From Bradysia coprophila (Eukaryota; Arthropoda; Insecta; Diptera; Sciaridae): a DNA stretch of 64,000 nt. The stretch lies in assembly GCF_014529535.1 (NCBI RefSeq), contig NW_023504022.1, forward strand, positions 8,805,028-8,869,027, in the 5' to 3' direction. The notes beneath the pieces are model-generated. The model was not told where the DNA came from. It made no database searches and saw nothing but the letters and a program-made list of their open reading frames with translations. Below are positions 1 through 10,412 of the stretch, in pieces; positions within the stretch are counted from its first letter, which is position 1; each line of letters starts with the position of its first letter. The position numbers were made by a program, and so were the translations under genes.

Positions 1-2
1 TG

Positions 3-1014
3 TACATTGAGTTCGAACGTGTACCAAAACGAAAGGCCAATGCCAATTTCAGTTGTGCATTGCTCGATGAAAATCGGATTAGCAATTCCGACCCGAATTT
101 TCTTCCACAAGACGACAATCGGGTACGTTTGACCCCGACACTGGAAAATCGTTCAGGATATTACAATGCTTCGTACGTAACGGCTACAGTCGGTCCGAAG
201 CAGAGATTTTACATTGCTGCACAAAGTCCTCACGCCGCACCCGCATTGAGCACATTCGTTCAGTGTGTGTGGGAAGCCGACGTTTATCTTCTGGTTCAAT
301 TGTCGGATGAAATGCATTATGTTCCATCGACATGTGATAAATGTTTGGAGTATGGACAGGTAAAAGACGGCTGTTTTGCCTCGGGTTGCTTGGAAGGGTC
401 TGATTCGGTTCTAATTTCAGTACCAAATTTGGAAAGAATTTTCGGAAGTAACCGACCGCGGCATAACCAGTAAACTTCGTATCTATCATACCATTAGCCG
501 AAGGTATCGTTCCGTGTGGCATTTAAATTATTGCGAATGGGGCGAGCAAAACTGCCCGAAAAATGTTAGTCAATTTTTGGGTACGTTTTCAGATTGATGT
601 CACGTCTAGCATGCTGGACCATTCAATATCCCACTACCTTCACAATTTTCAGATTTTCTGGAAGAACTGCGGTCAGTACGCTTAGCTAGCAATAATGAAG
701 TACCGCCGGGCCATAACACCAATCCTCCAGTAATGATTCATTGTAGTGACGGCAGCGGTCGGACTGGCGTTACATTGCTAGCCGATCTGTTATTGTACAC
801 ACTGGAACATAATCAGGTAATGCTTTCGCCAACAAAACGGTTTTTAGTTCCATTGATTTCAATCAATTCTTTTCGAATTATCAAGGATCTGGACATGCCA
901 CGCGTTTTGAGTTTGCTGCGTGAGCAACGAGACAATATTGTTCCATCATTAGCTCAATACCGGTGGCTGTATACATTGTTGATTAGCTACTTGAAACGAA
1001 CGAGACTTATTTAA
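3..1014 (+). CDS. Pez: Pez / PTPN14-PTPN21-type protein tyrosine phosphatase, C-terminal PTP domain (5' truncated by window edge)
   Basis: Exons 3-359, 421-580, 653-816 and 886-1014, joined by 61-, 72- and 69-bp GT-AG introns, give 269 residues in one frame ending in a stop. The fragment begins YIEFERVPKRKA, close to the start of the PTPN14 catalytic domain, and ends LISYLKRTRLI, close to the PTPN14 end (LIQFLQNSRLI). The block LREQR..I...AQY also matches this family, which carries an N-terminal FERM domain (outside the window) and acts at cell junctions and in Hippo signalling. Two catalytic motifs differ from the usual form: the WPD loop reads EWGEQNCP and the P-loop reads HCSDGSGRTG, so the cysteine and arginine remain but the general-acid Asp is replaced and the P-loop Ala is Asp. 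Catalysis is probably weak or absent (inference). Family assignment is firm; orthology to Pez is likely. Confidence 0.85.
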
Positions 1015-1590
1015 TGCTTAGAGAATTTAGATCAATTTACGGGGATCTGGCGATGTTCTTTTGGACCGCGATTCCGATGTAACTATTTTTGCCAAACCGA
1101 ACAAAAAGACGTTGTTACCATTTAAGAGAGGGAAAGTTTATTTTTTTTATGTAATTTATATTTCGATGATGTGTCCACTTTGAGATAAAAAAAATTTTGT
1201 TTTACGTAAATTTCCGTTGTAAAATTTGTATACGACCGAAGTTCTGGCAGAGTTTTCTTTATAAAAAAAGAATTTTTTCTGTAATGAACGAGAAAACGAA
1301 ATCGTCATTCACACGACAATTCTACCAATAAAGAAATTGTTCTATTGAAATTGTGCTTTTGATAAATGAATCCTGCAAGCGTCGAAAGTAGAAAGACTTT
1401 GTTTAAAATGTCGTCGACATGTCGACTTGACTTGACTTTGGATCAACCGACTTGGTTTCTGTGAACGACTCCCAGATGCGTAACTCTGCAGTCTACGACA
1501 AAAAAATTAACTTGACCGCGGGTTTCCGACACACGATAGACAGAATATTGTTCCAGAATTGCATCTCACTGCTCCAATATTGTCCACCTA
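1015..1590. other. 3' flank of Pez, no gene seen
   Basis: AT-rich sequence after the Pez stop. AATAAAG at about 1327 could serve as a polyadenylation signal. No conserved coding segment is visible. The last nine bases (1582-1590, GTCCACCTA) are the left target-site copy of the adjoining foldback transposon. Confidence 0.5.
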
Positions 1591-1950
1591 ACCAACGTTA
1601 CAATAGTTTCACATTTTTTAGTTCCACTTTTTCTGTGGAACTAAAAAAACTGAAACTTTCTTCACCTTGCATATATGCAGCGTTACAATAGTTCCACTTT
1701 CTAGAAGTCAGAGTCCGGGATATCTAGACTTTCTAGCTGGAAAAAGTGAAACTATTGTAACGCTGCATATATGCAACGTGAAGAAAGTCTCACTTTTTTT
1801 AGTTCCACTTTTTTTGTTAGTTTAGGGAGAGTGAAACTTTCTTCACCTTGTATATATACAGCGTTACAATAGTTTCACCTTTTTTGTTGCACTTTTTTTC
1901 TTTAAGTGATACTCTCTTCACGCTACATATATGCAAGGTTACAATAGTTT
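1591..1950 (+). repeat. Left terminal inverted repeat of the foldback element
   Basis: Arm of about 360 bp containing several direct and inverted copies of GTTACAATAGTT and the self-complementary word TGCATATATGCA. Its inverted partner is 4157-4514. Confidence 0.9.
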
Positions 1951-3272
1951 AAGAAATTTAATTTCACTTTTTGTGTTACTAAATAAATGACCAGTTATGC
2001 GATTGATGTTAATTTTCAGTGCTTCTGATGGTAGCTCCTTTGCTATTTTTAACCTTTTGAGAAAGGCTTCTGTTACGTACTTGCTTTATATCTTTACTAA
2101 TCTTCATGATTTCTTTGAAAGAATATTACTTGATCCCGACCTAGCGGCGGGTCGGGTCCCTTGCCTTTCAAAAAATGTATAAGGAAGTTCAGGAGATCAA
2201 TCGACATGCTCGTGCTCGGTCAAATTTGATTTAAATTTCACTAAGCGTTTACCAAACTTGCTGTTAAAATGGTAAATGCTGAAAATCTGTGGTTGTGATA
2301 ATGATAAATCATCGCGAAAAAATTATTTTGTTAGGTGAAACCCTTTTTTACCTCGTTTTTCATGGATAGTTACAAGACCGATAGAAATCAATAGCAACCA
2401 TGTTAGTACTAAGATGCATCATACACTATAAAACTCATCTACTCATCCACATCGGACGATATTTTTTATTACAGTGACAAAATTTCCATTTTTCTAATTT
2501 TTGGCACCAAATTTTTTTACCTCATTTCTCAAAGATATCACCAAGAGGTGAGTCTGAGCTTACATACGAAAATCCTTCATAAATCGTCCGAACAGTATAA
2601 CCAGTCCGGGTCGACAGAATTTAATAAAAATTCACATTAAGTAAGAGACGACAACCGACGTTAAAATAGTTCCACTTTTTTAGTTCCGGTGTTTTCTTAT
2701 AAAACTTTAAAAAGGTGGAAAAGGTAGGAAGATATTGCGTATGTGCAGTGCAGTGTAACAATAGTTTCTCTTTTTGTAGATTAGCTTTTTTGTCACACTG
2801 CACGCACACACGCAATGGGAAAATAGTTCCACTTGTTACAAAGGTCATAAATGCGAAAATTCGAAAATCTGTCTATTTTGGATAAAATCTGGTGGCTCGT
2901 GTTACGGTTCCCTAAAAAAAGACATAATTTATTAAAAATAGACAGATATTCATAAACATAAATATGTCTATATTTAGTGAATCATTCCATGAGCCTCCAG
3001 AATTTATCATGATGGCCCTATGTTAGTGAAAAGGCCTGACTCAAGTCCTCACAGACTACAAAATGTAAAAAATCAGTAGGACTGAAGAACACGATTTTTT
3101 AACTTTTCCTCATTTGATCCTACTACCCCAAAGTACGTATGAGTTGAGCTATCACACTTTAAAATATGATAAATTAGAATAATCCAGCAATTTGGAACAT
3201 AAAACATCGCGTCTAAAGGTTGGCAACCGACTCATGACCACAGCATAGTTTTACGATAAATTAGAATAATCC

Positions 3273-3700
3273 ACTCATTTCTCAGGGATAGGACCTAGAT
3301 GGGCCACCATCAATAGGGTTCATGTTTGAGCTAAGGGGCATCTAACTATGTATTATTCATCCAGATCGGACGATATTTACTCAACTTATGGAATTGACAA
3401 AATTTCACTTTTTACAAAAGAAAATTTCGCTCATTCCTCAAGGATCAGACCTAGAGGGGCCACCAACAATAGGGTTCATAATTGGATTAAGGCGCATCGA
3501 ACGATACGTTACTTATCGAAGTGACAAAATTTCAAAGTTTTTGCAGTTTTTATACCAAAGTTTTTTTTTCACTCATTTCTCAGGGATACGACCTAGAAGG
3601 GCCACCATCAATAGGGTTCATGTTTGAGCTAAGGCGCATCTAACGATGTATTATTCATTCAGATCGGACGATATTTACTCAAATAAAGGAAGTGGCAAAA
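3273..3700 (+). repeat. Degenerate tandem repeat (unit about 140-156 bp) inside the foldback element
   Basis: The phrase CTCATTTCTCAGGGATA followed by GGGCCACCATCAATAGGG and TTCATGTTTGAG starts at about 3274, 3430 and 3572. A more diverged copy lies around 2440-2560 (shared CATCGGACGATATTT and TCATTTCTCAAAGATA). It has no coding frame and looks like satellite-type filler captured or generated within the transposon. Confidence 0.75.
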
Positions 3701-4156
3701 ATTCATCAAATTTCTGGCTTTTCCATTTTTGCCCAGATCCACCCCCAGTATTGTCCGATATTGGTTACAGGCACTCCCATTTTCTGGCGCTAGACCCTTG
3801 ACTTTTAGTATATTGTAGGTATTAGTGCGGTAACTAAATGGACGACTAAATTAATTGAATTCGTCTACTATCTTTTCCTCAATTTTGTGTTTATTATCGA
3901 ATATCACCTTTTATGGCGTTCCCAGTGATTTTTGATAATTTGACTGACTATCGTTCAGTCTGATGCATTATAAAAGAACACATTCCACATACTGCGATGT
4001 GGAATTTGTTAGCTCAATTCAAGAAATTTTTAGGATCTCAACTCAATCTCAAGATTTTCTAGAGTTGAAATTGAGATATCAAGTCAACTAAATCTCAAGA
4101 AAATTCTTGAGTTGACCTAACATAGTCCACACCACAGTTATAAAAAAAAAAATTGA

Positions 4157-4514
4157 AACTATTGTAACCTTGCATATATGTAGCGTGAAGAGAGTTTCAC
4201 TTAAAGAAAAAAAGTGCAACAAAAAAGGTGAAACTATTGTAACGCTGTATATATGCAAGGTGAAGAAAGTTTCACTCTCCCTAAACTAACAAAAAAAGTG
4301 GAACTAAAAAAGTGAGACTTTCTTCACGTTGCATATATGCAACGTTACAATAGTTTCACTTTTTCCAGCTAGAAAGTCTAGATATCCCGGACTCTGACTT
4401 CTAGAAAGTGGAACTATTGTAACGCTGCATATATGCAAGGTGAAGAAAGTTTCAGTTTTTTTAGTTCCACAGAAAAAGTGGAACTAAAAAATGTGAAACT
4501 ATTGTAACGTTGGT
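4157..4514 (-). repeat. Right terminal inverted repeat of the foldback element
   Basis: Near-perfect inverted copy of 1591-1950, ending in GTAACGTTGGT immediately before the right target-site copy at 4515-4523. Confidence 0.9.
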
Positions 4515-4523
4515 GTCCACCTA

Positions 4524-6373
4524 TGAACTTGAGAGTTACTCGAGTTTTCGTAGTTTTACAGCCGTGAAATATCGCCAAGATTTTTTTGGCGATTCGTTAC
4601 ATTTTGGCGATTTTTCTTAGCGTTTCTTCACACGTTTTCGATTTTTTTTTGTAATTCATCATTTTCGGTTGATTTGTTAAATAACCAAGAAAAATCTCCT
4701 CGGGTACAACACCCCATACTCAGTTCCGTGGAACATCGAAGGTGGACTCTCCGAACATTCGCTATATTTTTAGTCATAAATCTCGTGGATTTACTCGCAC
4801 CAAGCGGTGCATATACTCTACTTGTAGGTCTTTCGTACAACATTACAACAATTTAAAATAATTTTTCTTGAGCTATTGCCTAAAAAGTGTTTTCAAACCT
4901 AAAACCAAAAAAGTGCGACTTCGTCGAATATGAAAGAACACTCGACTTCGTCTCAACGAAACATGCATGCTTATGCAAAAATTATTCTCTCGGGATACGA
5001 ATTCACACATATACTGTGATTGAGTGGTTTCAATCCTGTGATGCAATTTTACACTTGTCACACCATGAAATATACAAACAACAAAACCAAATATAATAGC
5101 CACCGTTCAAGGTTGAACTTGAACGTATATAGTGTTAAAAAAGAATGTCAAAAAGAGTGTTCACCCATCGAGCTCAGTTAAATTAACTGGTTTGTTCCTA
5201 GTTAACTGGACTTTTACATACAATTTTAGACGTATCACCCATCGAAACCAGTTAATCAACTGGTCATTGTTCTCTCTTTTACGCTCTTTGAACACTGTAT
5301 AGAAGAAGAATGAGAATAAAAGCGAAACCGAAAATATGCGATATAAAGCCGAACGAATTGATCGTTCGATGTGCATCACACTACTCGCTGATACGGAGAG
5401 TAAGCTCCGCCTTCGTATCAAATTTCTCTCTTTGACGAATAACATAAACAAACTCCACCATTAAGGAAAACATCGCCTGGATCCCTAGACCTGTTTGCAA
5501 GGTCTGCTGAGAGAGAACTAAAAAAGTGTGGTTCCTAATAACTTTTGACGCGTGATACTCAGTGTTTTCATGGTTTGACGAGTGTAAAATATTATTCGTA
5601 CCATGGACTAAAGTCTTTTTTAGCGTATTCGATTCCAGACCTGGAAACCTCTCACATGCTAAAACAGACTTTTAGTCCTAGATACGAAATATACTATTTC
5701 GGTACCCTCTAACATGTCTTTACTTTTGAACACTTTTCATAGAAAATAATATTATTTTTCGAAAAAATCAAAGATACGTGTTTGCTGGAAGTGAACGACG
5801 AATCCAACGAGCTATCACTCATTAAAATCGGAGACCGCTTGTTCTACAATCGCCTGAAGTCTTTGCGATATGACTCCTAATCTTCCGAAAATACGCTGTC
5901 GATGGATTAGATTGTAAATATTCGGAGTCTTTGTGCCAATAGCACTTTGTAATACTTCGGCTATTCGCACAATTCTTCTCGAAGTATTATGAAGTGACTA
6001 TTCGGACAATGTGCGAATAGCATCTACCTAATTTTAATTTACAAAAGAAAGCATAAGGTCAAAGTTCTGCGACATGCTTGTACAAACCAAAGTTGAACCA
6101 GATTTGAATCTTAAGCTGTTCACAGAGATGCATCTTACCTTTCACTATTTATTTTGAGAACTTACTCTTTCCTCTGACCCAAGCAATAATCATGAGGTAA
6201 GATTTTCGTTTGCTCTTTCCTATTAAATCAACATACAAATACGTTGCGCATTATGTACGCCTGCGGTTTTATTTTCAAATATTCAAAACAATTAAATTGA
6301 GCAAGAAAATGCCTTTTTCTTCAATTACAAAAAGAAAATCCTGAACAGAAAAGTGTAAAGCTTTTTACCTTCT
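4524..6373. other. Intergenic, no gene seen; small inverted repeats
   Basis: No conserved coding stretch. It holds a palindromic element at 5595-5688 (listed separately) and a second imperfect inverted repeat near 5950-6025 in which GCTATTCGCACA faces TGTGCGAATAGC. The phrase ACCCATCGA followed by CAGTTAA and AACTGG occurs twice, near 5163 and 5237. Short ORFs here have no family resemblance. Confidence 0.5.
5595..5688. mobile_element. Short palindromic MITE-like element, copy 1
   Basis: GGACTAAAGTCTTTTTTAGC faces GCTAAAACAGACTTTTAGTCC across a short centre, bounded by TTCGTA and TACGAA. A relative with the same arms is at 31425-31511. No transposase or clear target duplication is visible. 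Confidence 0.65.
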
Positions 6374-7557
6374 TTAAATACTAAGTCCTTGCATTGAATT
6401 CGTCAAATTGACCAAATCCCAAATGACCAACTGTCCATCCAGACCGGATGTACTAATCTTCTTCGCCAAACGATTATCCCCTTCGTACAAGCAAATGCAA
6501 GCGATTGCATTCTGGTGAATGGATTCCAAACTGGTGTCCGTATTTTCGGCACGTGAATTCCGATCCAACGACTTGAAGTGCCGCATAGCGTTGCTGTTCT
6601 CCTTTTCCTTCTTTTGCGACTGATCCAATTTTCCGGATAAGAAAATTTTATTGCTCTGATCGACCGTATAGATCAATGGTACACATCCGTGACCGGCGAC
6701 GACAATCGACGTTGGCGAGATCCACTCGCAGCATAAGAATGGTAAGAATTCAGTTTTCAGTTTGAATACGGCACCACCGGAATTGGCATCCGCAACGTTG
6801 ATTGAACTGTCGTGGCCAACCCAACAGATTTTATTGCCGTCAGACGAAAAGCTGACATTGTTTACCCAACCACCACCTTGATTGCCCGTTTTGAATTCGC
6901 CCATCAATTGACCGAGCGGCATTCGAGCACCCCATGAAGTCGGTGACGGTTGATCTTCAATGTCCTTGATGTAAGCGGAAAATATTCGCGCTTTGTAATC
7001 AGTCGAACCGGCTACCAGTAAAACATTATTTGGATGCCATGCAATCGAAGAGACTGTGGATCGAATCGGCTTTTTGATGTGCTTTGACACCCACCAATTG
7101 TTTTCCGATTCGAAGAAGCAGACCGATATCAATCGAGCTCCAGAACCGACAGCAAACTTGTTTTCCAGTGGCGACCACTTAACACAAGTCGCCGCTCTAT
7201 TGATTCGAAGCAACACCAACATCGGTTTCCATTTCTTATCGTCATCACTCTGCGTCCACACATAGGCGTTACGGTCGACGGCACATGTTACAATCCGGTT
7301 CGTGTTCGGTGCCCAATCAATGCCCATAATGCGCAGATCGTGCTGACTAAGGACGTCCACCTGTTTCCAGTCACTGCCATCGCGTTTGTAGATGTAAACT
7401 TCATTGTTGTTGGGCGATATAGCAATTTCTGGAAAAATGATTCATCGTCAGTGACTTCACTCGACTACAAACTTTTCGATGGTCACTTACGACTCCTATC
7501 CTTGTTCCATGCATGACAAGTTATGGCATTGCCATTGAACGTATGACACTCAGTCAT
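6374..7557 (-). CDS. Arpc1: Arp2/3 complex subunit 1 (ARPC1, WD40 protein)
   Basis: Exon 1 is 7491-7557 (ATG at 7557-7555) and exon 2 is 6374-7428, separated by a 62-bp intron; the join gives 373 residues, the usual family length of about 370. ARPC1 is a seven-bladed WD40 propeller that holds the Arp2/3 complex together and helps it nucleate branched actin filaments in the cytoplasm. Diagnostic stretches include the start TCHAWNKDRSQIAISPNN, GIDWAPNTNRIVTC, LRINRAATCVKWSPLENKFA, GSGARLISVC and the ending WDLVNLTNSMQGLSI. All parts expected of the family are present and no frame breaks are seen. It stands alone on the minus strand between Pez and an unknown plus-strand gene. Confidence 0.96.
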
Positions 7558-8193
7558 CTTCGAAAACTATTCGGCTTCCAAACAACGAACGTACACCTCT
7601 GGACCCTTATCTGACGATTTAATGATGGGCAACACCCCTGTCGCAATCGGTGCTATTTACGATGAAACAATCGAAGTGAAACGAGCACTGGCTTGGAATT
7701 ATCGATGTAAATACGTTGAATTCGCGGACTCTGGGCAGTCAACACGAATTTTCTTATGGTTTAAGGTAAAATTTCGTAATGTACGAGACCCACAGAGCGA
7801 GAATACTTTGCTCAACGAAAAGCGGTAGAGATGAGAATGAACTAAATGAACGAATTGTAATGATACATCGGTATGACACTTCAAATGAAACTTTGTTTTC
7901 GTCAGGTTGATTTTTCCATTGAAACATCGGCTCCCATTACACCCATCGAAGTATGAGGTGCTGTGGTTGTGATTCTAAAGTCCCGAACGTCGCGCATCTG
8001 AAGAGTTAGCTGTCAAAAGTGTTTGTGTACAACCACATTTTTATAGTGATAAGGCTACGACTTAGCGTACTTACTATCATTTTTGGTGATGATAGTCAAT
8101 GTTGACTTTTTACTCTAGATTTTCTAATTGATTACAAAAATATATTTTTCGGTGTTGTCCGTTCACATATCATTATTTATCACTTGCAACAAA
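7558..8193. other. Divergent upstream region between Arpc1 and the 8194 gene
   Basis: About 640 bp between the two divergent start codons. It must hold both promoters and 5' UTRs. I see no TATA box at a convincing position and no conserved coding sequence; the short ORF at 7622-7828 has no recognisable family. Confidence 0.5.
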
Positions 8194-9510
8194 ATGACTG
8201 CCCTAGACTGCACTAACCCGTTCAACATTCCAAATCATAGTGTGAACAATAATTATCCGCTGAAACGAGTGTCGGAGCTAATTCAATCGCACGCCAAACA
8301 TATTGGATACGACCTGGAAATTGGGCAACGGATTTGCGATAAATGTCGACTATTTACACGAAATAAATTCGTTCAGTCCCAGAGGAGTAAGTTGATCACG
8401 AGATCACTTTACAGTGTCTGGAATGAGTATCTCTAACTATGCCAATTTTTTTCAGAGGAAAAGACCAAACCACGTCCAACCAACAAAAAGTTCAACCGAT
8501 ACAATACGAAGGGAAAGTCAAAGACTAAAGCCTACAAGCCACCGAAACCAAATCCCTATATGATGCCCGAATCCGACTCATCCAATCACAATGATTCGAA
8601 CGATGCATATTCACAAGAGTACCACCAACAACAAGCCGCTCGTCGGCGAGAGAATAACTTAGCCGACAACGAGGATGAGTACATCGAATATGATGCCAAT
8701 TACTCGGATGACGACAATGTCGCACCGGATGAAGCGACCTCGTCGATGAACGACAATTCAAATTCATTGCACAGTTTGGCCACACAGAATCCGACCACCG
8801 ATATCAAAATTGTCAACGTGACTTCGCTGTCTGCGGAGAAACACATAGAAATCCTGAACAATGACGACAATGCCATGAACGCAACGGATTCGGCTTACAA
8901 TCACGACGCTCATCACTTGAAAATCAGTGAAATTATTTCGACTGCGCCAAGTTCGAATGTATTCGGCATAGCGAAAAAAGCCGAAGAGCCGAACAGTCTC
9001 CTAACAATATCGTCCAGCAAACTGTATCGACCGAGTCCGAACAGAATGGGAAAGAAACCGAATTCGAAAATTCAGAAAATGAAGCAGCAACTGCAGAACA
9101 ATTATCGATTGTCCGGTGCGGCCATTCCAAACATCGACGAAAATTCGACGTCTGGCGTGGGTAAAGTGAGCACTGACTCGGACGAACATTCGAATTCCAA
9201 TGTCAATTTCAAAACGAATCGACGCAAGAACACGCTTACACCGCTGGATTGTGAAATGGAATTTGAGGAGGTCCGACCTGTTTTGAAGAAGCAGGCCCAT
9301 ATGTCCGGAGAGCAGATATTGCTTAGCAGCCAATTGGAGACAGTGAAAAGCATCAAGAATCCAAATTGCACGTTGTTGAAAAAGGTGGCTTTTTTGCGCG
9401 TCTGCGTCAATTACATGATGACCGAATTGGAGGGAGTAAAATTCAATTTCGGCAAAAATTTCAACTTCGAGGCTCTGAAAACAAAATACGAAAGCAAACG
9501 TTTGGGGTAA
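8194..9510 (+). CDS. Uncharacterised two-exon protein, 415 residues, with N-terminal cysteine motif and acidic low-complexity middle
   Basis: Exon 1 is 8194-8386 and exon 2 is 8456-9510; donor GTAAGT and acceptor TTTTTTTCAG join in frame. I do not recognise the protein. Residues 1-65 form a compact block with NPFNIPNHS, a predicted helix RVSELIQSHAKHIG and ICDKCR, suggesting a small metal-binding or protein-binding fold. A Lys/Pro-rich stretch (about 67-92) follows, then an acidic Asp/Glu-rich segment (about 115-145), a Ser/Asn-rich linker, basic patches, and an ordered-looking C-terminus (KNPNCTLLKKVAFLRV to the end). Composition suggests a nuclear or nucleic-acid-associated protein, but that is only a guess. 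CAATAAAATTT near 9559 is a plausible polyadenylation signal. Confidence 0.75.
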
Positions 9511-10412
9511 CTTGTATGTACTTTACCGGAAATGAATGTACACACAGACACGCATGCCAATAAAATTTCGTTTTAATTCCATTTTAATGCTTAGTTTCCT
9601 CTTACCAAAAAGGGTACTCCGTGTGAGAGACAAAATTGAATTTTTTCAATTTTTCTTTGTTTATTTGACAGTTTGCTCTCTCACGGCGCTCTAACGGCTC
9701 TCTCACGGCGTACTTTTTTTAAGTGGAATGGGCACTTAAGTTTTGTTTTGGATTTATTTACGACGAGCTATACCACCACATGGAGCCACTAGCTCAAGTA
9801 AAAAGGCTGTCTCAATAATCGTCAAAAACACAAAAGGCCCACTCACACTTGATTTTTGATTCATTTCTTTTAAGGCTAAAAACACATCAAGTAATTTTGA
9901 GTTGATGGGATCGACAATTATTATGCTGAGTTTTCCATCGCTTAGCCTGTGGTAAATATCTGATTACAATAAACTAAGACTGCTATGATGAGAGAGAAGG
10001 AAATATAATGTGGACCAGAACAGTTATTTTAACTTGACTTGGGGAATATTTCAAAAATTAAAATATAAAAACAAGTACCCCAAGAGGGACCCCAAGGCAA
10101 GTTATAATTAACTGGTCTTCTGAACTCTCGCTCTGATCATTGTCATTCATTTTTTTTACTGATTGATTACATCACGATTTGAAAGGCTTATATCCACGGC
10201 AGAGTTAACTTTACTTTGTCGTGCTTATATCACAGTAGAAATAAGTCCGATTAGATTGAAAAATTAATTGATTTACCGGAGTCCTGAGACCATGCGCTAC
10301 ACTCGGTCATTGTGTTCAATGTGGTCAAAATCTATCGAATTAAAATTTAATTATTTTTTAGATGACAGTCCACCATTCAAACATTTAGCGCTTAGCGTTA
10401 GAGTTACCGAAT
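9511..10412. other. Intergenic, no gene seen
   Basis: AT-rich sequence after the 8194-9510 gene. Around 9605-9720 a short imperfect inverted repeat is visible (GGGTACTCCGTGTGAGAG facing CTCTCACGGCGTAC), possibly a decayed MITE. Nothing else is supported. Confidence 0.4.

Larger units (their letters stand above)
1591..4514. mobile_element. Foldback-type DNA transposon with 360-bp terminal inverted repeats, non-autonomous
   Basis: The left arm (1591-1950) and right arm (4157-4514) are inverted copies; reading them against each other I see only about four differences, so the insertion is young. The ends read ACCAACGTTACAATAG and its complement. The element is flanked by a perfect 9-bp target duplication, GTCCACCTA, at 1582-1590 and 4515-4523. 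The arms are built from repeated modules (GTTACAATAGTT, ACTTTTTTAGTTCCAC, palindromic TGCATATATGCA). The middle carries no convincing transposase ORF; it holds degenerate tandem repeats and scattered arm-like pieces around 2660-2830. Nine-bp duplications and long modular arms fit Foldback elements or Mutator-like elements; the superfamily is not settled. Confidence 0.9.

Noticed and set aside
1997-3627. ORFs inside the foldback element as a possible transposase
   Set aside because: All are under 80 codons, in repeated sequence, with no transposase motif.
7622-7828. 68-codon plus-strand ORF upstream of Arpc1
   Set aside because: Lies in the divergent upstream region and shows no conserved motif.
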